DNA of 64,000 nt from an uncultured Oscillibacter sp. GTDB taxonomy: Bacteria > Bacillota > Clostridia > Oscillospirales > Oscillospiraceae. The notes under the pieces are model-generated. The model was not told the DNA's origin. It saw only the letters and a program-made list of their open reading frames with translations, and made no database searches. Below, piece by piece: positions 17,125 through 24,955 of this stretch. How positions within the stretch are numbered: position 1 is the stretch's first letter; each line of letters opens with the position of its first letter. The stretch lies in assembly GCA_910583695.1 (NCBI GenBank), contig CAJTZL010000001.1, positions 1 through 64,000 of the forward strand. Direction: 5' to 3'. A program made the translations under genes and the position numbers.

Positions 17125-17585
17125 GTTGCAGCTCCCTTCATAATTTTTTGCATCAGAATCTCCGGCTCTTCAATCCGGTCCGGTGGCTTTCGCATGCACG
17201 CCGCGCAGAAGGGAATCGGCTTCCGAGCCAACATTGCGCATTGAAATTCCCGATGCCGCTTTCCGTTCCAAATCTCGGACAGATGCTCTCGATTCACGTC
17301 GCCGTACTCCGTGGCAAACTTCCAATCCGAGCAGCAGGCCCCTACGATTCCGTTGGAATGGATGCACATATCCGTAAATGGCATGGAGCAGATTTCCCTC
17401 CGTTCCCCTGCCTGATAGCACCGGTCCGCAAGCCCGCCGGAGGGCATTTTCATCTCCTCAAATTCGCTCCAAATCGGCTCAATTTCCTCCACATAATAAA
17501 AATTCGTAATAGGAGAAAAAATCTCTGAAAAGCGCTTCTTATCTTCTTCCGTTTTCAAAGCGGCGGAAACAATCTTGGCACTCAC
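17121..17585 (-). CDS. C-terminal (SPASM) half of a split radical SAM protein
   Basis: 154 residues that make up the C-terminal half of a radical SAM/SPASM enzyme: RREICSMPFTDMCIHSNGIV, GACCSDW, LSEIWNGKRHREFQC and FCAACMRK give the auxiliary-cluster cysteines. There is no SAM-binding motif. The open frame continues upstream through TSK into the 12-G run, and the GTG at 17585 is not a convincing start. With one G fewer this frame joins the 5' half ending at 17587. It overlaps legB by 4 bases. See the repeat entry for the tract. Confidence 0.85.
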   Translation of the reverse strand: MSAKIVSAALKTEEDKKRFSEIFSPITNFYYVEEIEPIWSEFEEMKMPSGGLADRCYQAGERREICSMPFTDMCIHSNGIVGACCSDWKFATEYGDVNREHLSEIWNGKRHREFQCAMLARKPIPFCAACMRKPPDRIEEPEILMQKIMKGAAT

Positions 17586-17586
17586 C

Positions 17587-18117
17587 TTACTTGTCCCCCC
17601 CCCCCCGCACAGATATGCGATAGAACGTCTCTATATTGCGGACAATTTCCGAAAAATCGATCTTCACGCCGCAGAGCTCCTGGTATCCCTCCGTGGATAT
17701 TGCCTCAACGGACACGCGAACCAAGTCGACGCCAGCCTCGATCAGCGCCCAGCTCTTTTCCTCAGTCAGAAGAGACGCGTTCGTCGTAATCCGCACCTCG
17801 CGGCAGCAATGATTCTCCTTCAGCACTCTCACCATATCCGCGATACGCGGATTCAAAAGCGGCTCTCCGAAGCCATAAAGGTTGATGACACTGACCTGTC
17901 CCTCAAACGCGTCCAAATCCGCCGCAATCTTTTCGAAGAGCTCCCAACTCATAACCGCGTGCCGCTCCGCCGCCCGTTCCCCAGAAATGTTGCAGGGGCA
18001 GAAGTTGCATTTGAAGTTGCACGCCCCGCAGGGATCAAGATAAATCACAAACGGCGCCCTGCGGGGGACCACTTCCTCCAGCCTTGTCCGGACCTGTTTC
18101 GCTTCCTGTTTTGACAT
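17587..18117 (-). CDS. N-terminal half of a split, probably phase-variable radical SAM protein
   Basis: 176 residues ending just after the G run. It starts MSKQEAKQVRTRLEEVVPRR and carries the radical SAM cluster motif CNFKCNFC (C33, C37, C40), the GGE-like motif YGFGEPLLNP, the segment ITTNASLLTEE and VSVEAISTEGYQELCGV. The reading frame passes through the tract as R-G-G-G-D-K and stops. The fused product with 11 G would have 331 residues and aligns across the junction with the paralogue at 12.4-13.4 kb (AKIVSAALKTEEDKKRF against AKILDCGLSEGEKEKFY). As sequenced the enzyme lacks its SPASM domain and is likely inactive. Confidence 0.88.
   Translation of the reverse strand: MSKQEAKQVRTRLEEVVPRRAPFVIYLDPCGACNFKCNFCPCNISGERAAERHAVMSWELFEKIAADLDAFEGQVSVINLYGFGEPLLNPRIADMVRVLKENHCCREVRITTNASLLTEEKSWALIEAGVDLVRVSVEAISTEGYQELCGVKIDFSEIVRNIETFYRISVRGGGDK
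17595..17606 (-). repeat. Homopolymer of 12 G (minus strand), candidate phase-variation tract
   Basis: Twelve consecutive C on the plus strand lie inside the radical SAM gene. The two halves are in frame for 8, 11 or 14 G and out of frame at 12. It is by far the longest G/C homopolymer in the window; the others do not exceed seven. Confidence 0.9.
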
Positions 18118-18156
18118 ATAGCCTCCTTCTAAACTTGGCTGGTCCGACCGGTGTGC

Positions 18157-19206
18157 TCAAAGCCCCAGCTCTTTCATCATGTTCCGCATCTCATTCAGCT
18201 GCCCCATATCCAGCCAGCTCTTCTCCGTAATGGGATAACCCCCTACCCGGAGTCCCCGTTCCGCCAGCCGCTTGGCCACGTCCGGCATGTCGATGCGCTC
18301 TCCGTCCTCCAGACAGCCTATGACCTCCGGCTCCGCCAGATAGATTCCCGTATTCACCAGGAAATCATATTCCGGTTTCTCCTGAATCGTTTTGACCGTG
18401 CCCTCCTGGTCCAGCTCCACAACTCCATAGGGAATCCCCACCCGTTTCGCCGCCAGAATAAAGGTCAGTGCATTTTTGTGACTCTTATGGTATTCATACA
18501 TGCAGGTATAGTCCGCATCCAGCAGGCAGTCGCAGTTGGAGAGGAAGAAGGTCCTGTTCACTCTGCCTTTCAGGAGGGAGAGCCCGCCTCCGGTCCCCAG
18601 AAATGCATCTTCGTCCACGTAATGGATGCGGTAAGGAAGCTCCGCCTCGTTGTAATATGCCTTGATCATGTTCCGCTTGTGGTTCAGAATCAGATAGACG
18701 TCTTGGACTCCATAGCGGCCAAAGCGGCCGATGATATGGTCCATGATGGGCGCCTCCCCAATAGGAATCAAGGGCTTTGGCAGAATACGGGTGTAGGGGT
18801 ACAGCCGCGTGCCCTTTCCCCCGGCCATAATGACCAAAGGAACCTCCTCCGGCAAAACATGGCACGTCTTTTCCCCCTCCAGCTCGTCCCGGAAAAAAAT
18901 CGACACCACTTCCCGCCGCTCATTGACAATCGGAACCGCCACCATCAGGCTCTCCCGCATACGCTTCAGAGCCATCTCCTCCTGAAACAGGGAAAACACC
19001 ACAGGAGCCGGATTCATGGCCTCGGAGACCGGCTTTTGCATGTCCCCGTCCCGCAGGATATAGCGCCTCATATCGCCGTCCGTGAAACAGCCGCTGAGGC
19101 TGCCGTCCCGCAGGCAGAAGACAATCTTTTTCTTCCCCTCGTCAATGCGTCTTACCGCCTCGGCAACTGAAATGTCCTCCTGAATCAGGTATTTGCTGAC
19201 GTCCAT
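18157..19206 (-). CDS. ptmE: CBS-domain sugar-1-phosphate nucleotidyltransferase (PtmE-like)
   Basis: A 349-residue fusion. Residues 1-120 are a CBS-domain pair (EDISVAEAVRRIDEGKKKIV, GCFTDGDMRRYI, VPIVNERREVVSIFFRDEL). Residues ~125-349 are a nucleotidyltransferase with VIMAGGKGTRLYPYTRILPK and PIGEAPIMDHIIGRF. This architecture matches PtmE of the Campylobacter legionaminic pathway, which makes GDP-glucosamine. It suggests that legionaminic acid here uses GDP-linked intermediates. It lies between the radical SAM pair and legC. The specific nucleotide cannot be read from sequence. Confidence 0.88.
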   Translation of the reverse strand: MDVSKYLIQEDISVAEAVRRIDEGKKKIVFCLRDGSLSGCFTDGDMRRYILRDGDMQKPVSEAMNPAPVVFSLFQEEMALKRMRESLMVAVPIVNERREVVSIFFRDELEGEKTCHVLPEEVPLVIMAGGKGTRLYPYTRILPKPLIPIGEAPIMDHIIGRFGRYGVQDVYLILNHKRNMIKAYYNEAELPYRIHYVDEDAFLGTGGGLSLLKGRVNRTFFLSNCDCLLDADYTCMYEYHKSHKNALTFILAAKRVGIPYGVVELDQEGTVKTIQEKPEYDFLVNTGIYLAEPEVIGCLEDGERIDMPDVAKRLAERGLRVGGYPITEKSWLDMGQLNEMRNMMKELGL

Positions 19207-19224
19207 GCTGTCCTCTCCTTGCGT

Positions 19225-20412
19225 CTAAATGCCCGGACGGTCCTGCACTTCAAAGTTCAACAGCGCCTCGCAGACACGGTCTATCTGCTCCTCCGTCAAA
19301 TTTGTGCCGCAGGGAATGTTCACCACCCGGTCATAGAATTGCAGCGCGTTTCCGCAGTCCATTGCCCGGTACTTCCGGAAGGGCGTCTGCATATGGTTCA
19401 GCTTCCAGATGGGCCGGGCCTGAATTTGGCGGCTGTTCAGATATTGAAGCAGCCGGTCCCGCCTTTCTCCGTCCGCCTCCCGGAGAGCAAAGGAGTAAAA
19501 CCAGTGATTGCCTTTCTCTCCACTTCCAAAGGGCAGCAGCTCCCCGCAGCCGCAGTCTGCCAGCCTCTCCCGATAACGGGCGTAATTCCGCCGCTTGATC
19601 TCCAAAAAGCCGTCCAGCTCCTCCAGCTGCGCAAGGCCAAGCGCCGCCTGCAGGTTGGTCATGCGGTAATTATAGCCCCACTCCTCATGGACAAAGTACA
19701 TCCCATCGTCCTTGGCCTGCTGGGAGAGATAGCGGATGTGGCTTACCGCCGCCTCGTCATTGGACACCACCATTCCGCCGCCTCCGGTGGTGATGATTTT
19801 ATTGCCATTGAAGGACAAAACCCCCGCGTGTCCTACCGTACCAGTGGGACGGCCCGCATACCTTCCCTGGTTGAAAACGCCGCCCAGGGATTCGGTGGCG
19901 TCCTCAATCACAATCAGATGAAACCGCTCCGCCAGGTCCATCAGCCGGTCCATATCGCAGAAGTCTCCAAAAACATGGACGGGAATCATCGCCTTTACCG
20001 TCTTCCCGGAGGCAGTCTCCACGGTCCTTCCGCCCTCCAGACGGCAGTCGCGCTCCAGATATTCCTCCACCTGATCCACGCAGATGCACATGTGCTCGTC
20101 ACAGTCGAAGAACACCGGCTCCGCAGACTGGTACAGCACGGCGTTTACCGTGGCAATAAAGGTCAGCGTGGGAACCAGCACCAGATCTCCCGCCGAGACG
20201 CCAAAATGCCGCAGGCAAAGATGCAGGCCCGCCGTGCCGGACTGGCAGGCGCAGGCCTGACGGACAGACAGTCTGTCCGCCATCCTTTCCTCAAATCGCC
20301 CGATGAACGCTCCAGCGGTGGAGACCCACTCCGTCTCGACAGCCTCATTAACGTACTTTTTCTCGTTTCCCTGGAAATTGGGGGTGGAAAGTAAAATCGC
20401 TTCTCCTGGCAT
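19225..20412 (-). CDS. legC: LegC-family PLP aminotransferase
   Basis: A 395-residue DegT/DnrJ/EryC1-fold aminotransferase. STPNFQGNEKKYVNEAVETE and WVSTAGAFIGRFEERMA open it; SGTAGLHLCLRHFGVSAGD and FIEDATESLGG-type residues (IVIEDATESLGGVF) form the PLP pocket. The PLP lysine is in SFNGNKIITTGGGGMVVS. In the pathway it transfers an amino group to C4 of the 4-keto sugar made by LegB. It lies 18 bases after the upstream methyltransferase gene and just before ptmE. Confidence 0.92.
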   Translation of the reverse strand: MPGEAILLSTPNFQGNEKKYVNEAVETEWVSTAGAFIGRFEERMADRLSVRQACACQSGTAGLHLCLRHFGVSAGDLVLVPTLTFIATVNAVLYQSAEPVFFDCDEHMCICVDQVEEYLERDCRLEGGRTVETASGKTVKAMIPVHVFGDFCDMDRLMDLAERFHLIVIEDATESLGGVFNQGRYAGRPTGTVGHAGVLSFNGNKIITTGGGGMVVSNDEAAVSHIRYLSQQAKDDGMYFVHEEWGYNYRMTNLQAALGLAQLEELDGFLEIKRRNYARYRERLADCGCGELLPFGSGEKGNHWFYSFALREADGERRDRLLQYLNSRQIQARPIWKLNHMQTPFRKYRAMDCGNALQFYDRVVNIPCGTNLTEEQIDRVCEALLNFEVQDRPGI

Positions 20413-20424
20413 AAATTTCCCTCC

Positions 20425-21594
20425 TCAATTAAAGAACAACACTTGATTGTTCAGCCCCAGCTCCTCTATCGTGCGTTGAATCTCTTGTCCAAATTTCATG
20501 GCGCAAACCAAAACTGCGGCCTCCGGATAGTCTCTGATTATCGCCGGACTCTGGACCTTTATGCCATTGATGGATGTCCCAACTTTCAAATAATTTCCAT
20601 CTACGAATGTTAAAATATTACATTTTGCCAAGTCTGTAGCAACTAACAGCTGCATAACCATAGAGCCGGTTCCCCATATGACCAACGGCGTCTGTTTTGC
20701 GCAGAGGTCCGCTATGATTTGCTCATTTTTCCGCTGATGATCCTCCTGCTGGACCAGATACCGCTCAATCGCCCCTTTTGTCCTTGTATCCTTTTTCATT
20801 GCGTCAGGCGCTTGCTTGTCTATTTCTGCACACTTTTGAACTGCAAATATTCTTAAAAACTCACTGCTTGCAGGAACTGTGTCTTTTATCTCAACAAGAT
20901 CAGAAAGCATCAGACGGCTCCCTTGAAACAAATTCAAAAGAGAGTCTTCCGAAAAATAGTTGATATGCTCTTGATTAAATTGATTTGGAATCGAAAACTG
21001 GACTGTATAGCACATGGAATAATCCGGAACGGAGAGAATGAAATATCCGCCGTCTTTCAAATATGTAAAAACCTGCTCAATAGCTTCCCGAGGCTCAAGC
21101 AAATGCTCTAAAACTGCCGTCATGACCACGGCATCAAAGCTGTTTTCCAAACGGCTGACACAATCATATATCGTTCCCTGCGCGCACTCAATTCCATAAT
21201 TTTCCAAATTCCTTACACTATCCTCAGAAGGGTCCAAGCCAAACAGGTTTTGATATCCCAGCTCACGCAAATTCCGCAGCAACATTCCATTTCCGAAACC
21301 AATATCCAAAATACAGCTTTTCAGTTCCAAATTTGTTTTTATAAATTCAAGAACAGGCGTTTGGGAAATGATAGCCTCCTGGCTTTCCTCCTTGCCACTG
21401 TAACTGTTATACAGCGTATAGTAAGCGTCATAATCCTCTTTTTTCGCCGAGGTATCTGCATAGCAAAATCCACATTCGGTACAGGAAACGATGTCATACT
21501 GCTCAGGAAGTATGATGCCTTCCGGCAGTGTCATATAAATTCTCTTGATTGCTTCGCCTTTTCTGCCGCCGCATACAGGGCAGTTTCGCATCAT
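20425..21594 (-). CDS. SAM-dependent C-methyltransferase-like protein with zinc motif
   Basis: A 389-residue protein in three parts. The N-terminus has a zinc-type motif (CPVCGG and CTECGFCY). The middle is a class I methyltransferase with ILDIGFGNGMLLRNL and FGLDPSEDSVRNLENYG. The C-terminal ~90 residues form a Rossmann-like domain (LVIWGTGSMVMQLLVA). This layout is that of sugar C-methyltransferases (TylCIII/NovU type) that act on 4-keto nucleotide sugars. Its base composition is visibly more A+T-rich than its neighbours, which suggests separate acquisition. The substrate sugar is unknown. Confidence 0.83.
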   Translation of the reverse strand: MMRNCPVCGGRKGEAIKRIYMTLPEGIILPEQYDIVSCTECGFCYADTSAKKEDYDAYYTLYNSYSGKEESQEAIISQTPVLEFIKTNLELKSCILDIGFGNGMLLRNLRELGYQNLFGLDPSEDSVRNLENYGIECAQGTIYDCVSRLENSFDAVVMTAVLEHLLEPREAIEQVFTYLKDGGYFILSVPDYSMCYTVQFSIPNQFNQEHINYFSEDSLLNLFQGSRLMLSDLVEIKDTVPASSEFLRIFAVQKCAEIDKQAPDAMKKDTRTKGAIERYLVQQEDHQRKNEQIIADLCAKQTPLVIWGTGSMVMQLLVATDLAKCNILTFVDGNYLKVGTSINGIKVQSPAIIRDYPEAAVLVCAMKFGQEIQRTIEELGLNNQVLFFN

Positions 21595-21666
21595 GATATG
21601 CTCCTCCTCTTCATACTTCCCGTCCTTCTCGCTTTTCCAGCAGAAAAAGCAGGGTCATAACCTGTT

Positions 21667-23010
21667 TCATTTATTATGGACAAACCGCCGTATCTCCTCC
21701 GCCATACAGCGGAGCTTCTCCACCGTCATGCCTGGATAGACGCCAATCCAGAAGGTACGCTCCATAACGGCATCCGTATTCCGGAGCTCGCCGGCCACGC
21801 GATAGCCCTCCTCAGATTCCCGCATCCCGTCAAAGCAGGGCTGGCGGAGCATGTTTCCAGCAAACAGGTTCCGGGTTTGGATATTATGCTCCTCCAAATG
21901 ATGAACCAGCTCCTCCCGCCGAAAGGGCGCATTCTCTTTTATAGTAAGCAAAAATCCAAACCAGCTGGCGCGGCTGTCCGGCGCTTCCTCCGGCAGGATG
22001 AATACATCGGACAGGCCGTCCAGGGCGCTGTGTAGATACCGCCAGTTTTCCCGGCGGGCCCGGATGAACCCATCCAGCTTCTTCAGCTGCGCGCAGCCTA
22101 CCGCGGCCTGCATGTCTGTGGCCTTCAAATTGTAACCCAGGTGGGAATACACATATTTGTGGTCATAGCCCTCCGGGAGCTCCCCGAAGCGGCCCTTGAA
22201 GCGGCAGCCGCAGGTGTCGTCCCGTCCCGGCGGGCACCAGCAGTCCCGTCCCCAGTCCCGCAGGGAGTTCACAATCCGGTGGAGCAGCGGGTCGCTGGTA
22301 TATACTGCGCCGCCCTCCCCCATGGTGATATGGTGCGGCGGGTAAAAGCTGGAGGTTCCGAGGTGCCCTACGCTGCCGGTCTTCCGCCAGCGGCCGTCCA
22401 CCAGACACTCGGTCCCCAGGGCGTCGCAGTTGTCCTCCACCAGCCAGAGTCCATGCTCGTCGCAAAAGCGGCGCACCTCCGCCAGCGGGAAGGGATTCCC
22501 CAAGGTATGGGCCAGCATCACCGCCTTGGTCTTGGGAGAGAGGGCCTGCTCCAGGGCGTTCAGGCTCACGTTGTACTGCGGAAGCTCAATGTCCACAAAC
22601 ACCGGCACCGCGCCGCACTGAATAATGGGTGCGATGGTGGTGGGGAAGCCCGCGGCGGCGGTAATGACCTCGTCTCCCTTCCCCACCCGGCGCTCCCCCA
22701 GCAGCGGGGAGGTCAGCGCCGTGAACGCCAGGAGATTCGCAGAAGAGCCGGAATTGACCAGGGAACAGCAGGAAACCCCTAAGTACTCCGCCAGCTCCTT
22801 TTCAAACCGCTGGGTAAAGCGCCCCGCCGTAAGCCAGAAGTCCAGTGAGGCGTCCACCAGAGTCCGCAGCTCCTCCTGATCAAAAACCCGCCCGGCGTAG
22901 GAAATCCGGTCTCCGGGCTGGAAGGGCTTTGTCCGGTCAAACTGAGTCTGATAGTATTCTTCTGTGAGAGATAAAATCTCATCCTTAACTGTTTGGGGGT
23001 CTCTCATCAC
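21667..23010 (-). CDS. rfbH: CDP-6-deoxy-4-hexulose 3-dehydrase (E1), RfbH
   Basis: A 447-residue PMP- and [2Fe-2S]-dependent dehydrase that removes the 3-OH of CDP-4-keto-6-deoxyglucose. The PLP-fold lysine is replaced by His in SSFYPPHHITMGEGG (H226/H227), the hallmark of E1. Cysteines for the iron-sulfur cluster lie at 257, 259, 267 and 269 (DCWCPPGRDDTCGC), plus a candidate in VEDNCDALG. The length fits the family. It should pair with rfbF at 24.2 kb; the intermediate CDP-glucose 4,6-dehydratase (rfbG) is not seen in the window. Confidence 0.95.
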   Translation of the reverse strand: MMRDPQTVKDEILSLTEEYYQTQFDRTKPFQPGDRISYAGRVFDQEELRTLVDASLDFWLTAGRFTQRFEKELAEYLGVSCCSLVNSGSSANLLAFTALTSPLLGERRVGKGDEVITAAAGFPTTIAPIIQCGAVPVFVDIELPQYNVSLNALEQALSPKTKAVMLAHTLGNPFPLAEVRRFCDEHGLWLVEDNCDALGTECLVDGRWRKTGSVGHLGTSSFYPPHHITMGEGGAVYTSDPLLHRIVNSLRDWGRDCWCPPGRDDTCGCRFKGRFGELPEGYDHKYVYSHLGYNLKATDMQAAVGCAQLKKLDGFIRARRENWRYLHSALDGLSDVFILPEEAPDSRASWFGFLLTIKENAPFRREELVHHLEEHNIQTRNLFAGNMLRQPCFDGMRESEEGYRVAGELRNTDAVMERTFWIGVYPGMTVEKLRCMAEEIRRFVHNK

Positions 23011-23015
23011 AAGCC

Positions 23016-24152
23016 TCAGCCTTTCTGTTTAAAATGGGATTCCCGTGTTTCATTCTGCCAGTCAGGAGAAAACTCTTTCCCGATTTGGAGGAAAGACTCT
23101 TGGCGATTCCAGTTAGCAAACGAGGATTGATAACAATTTGCGCAATGAGCGGTCATCCCTGGGCCATTGACTGCCGTTCGATGGCGCTGATATTCTTCAG
23201 AGTTCCACATAGCCCAGAAATCGGGGTATTTGGTAATATGAAATAACTTTTGCGCAGTCGACATACAGGGGCGGATATACCCGTCGGAGCCCAGGAAAAA
23301 GTCTCGCCATCCCGCGTAGCAGATTTTATGGGGTTGGCTTCCCGCCGGGTCTTCTCCTGGCAAATACGGCAATTTCAGGGCAACGCCCAGCCTTTCCGCC
23401 TCTTCCTGCGCCTTGGCAAAGACATCCCGCACATGGTCCATGTCATAAAACAAAACCTGCTCCTTCATGACGGTGTCAAACGCCGTTAAAAAAACCGCCT
23501 TGACTTCATCAACACCTATATCGCTTGCCAGACGAACCATAGCGGGGAGCTGATGAAGGTTTTGCTTCATCGCCGTAAAGACAAAATTGTTATAGGGATA
23601 GTCTATCCCCTGTTCTGACTTGCGGCGGTTGATTTTTTCCAGGGAACACACAATCCGGTTGAAATCTGAGCCCCTCCGGATACGTTCATTTGTTGCAGAA
23701 TCCGCCCCATCCAGGCTCACTGCCACAATATCCACGTGATACTCAAAAATAGCAGACGTAAGTTGTTCCAAGCGCATCCCATTGGTGCAGAAATATTTCC
23801 GTAGTCCTTTTTCCTTGGCCCAGCTCAGAAAATGAACGAAATCGGGATGAACTGTTGGTTCTCCCCAGCCCATCAGGGTCACTTCCTCCACCAGGTCCGC
23901 CACCGGCTCAAAATAATCCAGCCACTCCGTCCGAAACTGCGTAGGCTGAAAGTCCGCCGCATTACGTCCGCACATCACGCAGTTCAAATTGCAGCGATTT
24001 GTCATCTCAAATACCAGGCGGCGCGGCGCGGCATGCAGAACAATCGCCTGCGCCAAGGCTTCTTCCTGATTGAGTCGGCTGTTTTCTTTACGCCTTGGCG
24101 TCAGTTCGCCGGTTTGGCGCAGGTCCAGCGTTTTTGCCCGCAAAATTTCCAT
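23016..24152 (-). CDS. Radical SAM/SPASM protein
   Basis: A 378-residue intact radical SAM enzyme. I chose the ATG at 24152 (MEILRAK), with GGAAGGAG just upstream; a longer frame would overlap rfbF. CNLNCVMC binds the cluster, VTLMGWGEPTVHPDFV is the GGE-like motif, and CTNGMRL and VAVSLDGADSATNERIRRG follow. SPASM cysteines appear in KICYAGWRDFF, GYIRPCMS and HCANCYQSSF. It lies 5 bases from rfbH and 15 from rfbF. No peptide substrate is nearby, so the substrate is probably a sugar or lipid, but that is inference. Confidence 0.9.
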   Translation of the reverse strand: MEILRAKTLDLRQTGELTPRRKENSRLNQEEALAQAIVLHAAPRRLVFEMTNRCNLNCVMCGRNAADFQPTQFRTEWLDYFEPVADLVEEVTLMGWGEPTVHPDFVHFLSWAKEKGLRKYFCTNGMRLEQLTSAIFEYHVDIVAVSLDGADSATNERIRRGSDFNRIVCSLEKINRRKSEQGIDYPYNNFVFTAMKQNLHQLPAMVRLASDIGVDEVKAVFLTAFDTVMKEQVLFYDMDHVRDVFAKAQEEAERLGVALKLPYLPGEDPAGSQPHKICYAGWRDFFLGSDGYIRPCMSTAQKLFHITKYPDFWAMWNSEEYQRHRTAVNGPGMTAHCANCYQSSFANWNRQESFLQIGKEFSPDWQNETRESHFKQKG

Positions 24153-24166
24153 AGGTTCTCCTTCCC

Positions 24167-24946
24167 TCACCAGCGCTTCCATTCGGCTTTGCCGTCTTGC
24201 CACAACGCCTCCAGCCGGCCTCGGTCCCGCTGTGTGTCCATGCACTGCCAGAAACCTGGGTGTTTATAAACACCAAGTTTTCCCGCCCTTGCCAAGCTCT
24301 CCAAGGGCTCCCGCTCCAGAATGCAGCGCCCATCCTCGCTGAGATACTCAAAGACACCTGAATCCATCACCATAAAGCCACCGTTGATCCAGCCGCCGTC
24401 CTCCCGGGCCTTCTCCCGGAAACCGGAGATGGTGGTCCCTGTCTCGTCCAGGTCCAGCACGCCGAACCGGCCCCCCGGCTGAACGCCTGTCAAAGTTACT
24501 GTTTTGCCGGACGCCCGGTGCTGTTTCAGCAAGGCGTTCAGGTCCACGTCGCTGACCCCGTCTCCATAAGTCAGCATAAAAGGCTCATCCTCTATATATT
24601 TCTGCACGCGCTTGATCCGCGCGCCGGTCTGGGTGTTCAGCCCCGTATCCACCAAAGTCACCCGCCAGGGCTCTGCCACATTGGCGTGGACTGTCATCCG
24701 GTTTTCCGCTGCGAAATCAAAGGTCACGTCGGAGCGGTGGAGATAGTAATCGGCGAAATACTCCTTGATGACGTGTCCCTTGTAGCCGCAGCAGATGACG
24801 AAATCGTGAAAGCCGAAGCTGGAGTAGTATTTCATAATATGCCATAGAATGGGCTGCCCGCCGATTTCAATCATGGGCTTGGGCTTCAGGTGGCTCTCCT
24901 CGCTGATGCGGGTGCCAAAGCCGCCGGCCAAAATCACAACTTTCAT
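24167..24946 (-). CDS. rfbF: Glucose-1-phosphate cytidylyltransferase
   Basis: A 259-residue nucleotidyltransferase that makes CDP-glucose. VVILAGGFGTRISEESHLKP is the RfbF-type signature; PMIEIGGQPILWHIMKYYSS, FVICCGYKGHVIKEYF and FMLTYGDGVSDVDLNAL follow. It lies 10 bases after the GT2 gene. With rfbH it points to a CDP-3,6-dideoxyhexose product. Confidence 0.96.
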   Translation of the reverse strand: MKVVILAGGFGTRISEESHLKPKPMIEIGGQPILWHIMKYYSSFGFHDFVICCGYKGHVIKEYFADYYLHRSDVTFDFAAENRMTVHANVAEPWRVTLVDTGLNTQTGARIKRVQKYIEDEPFMLTYGDGVSDVDLNALLKQHRASGKTVTLTGVQPGGRFGVLDLDETGTTISGFREKAREDGGWINGGFMVMDSGVFEYLSEDGRCILEREPLESLARAGKLGVYKHPGFWQCMDTQRDRGRLEALWQDGKAEWKRW

Positions 24947-24955
24947 ATCAACAGT

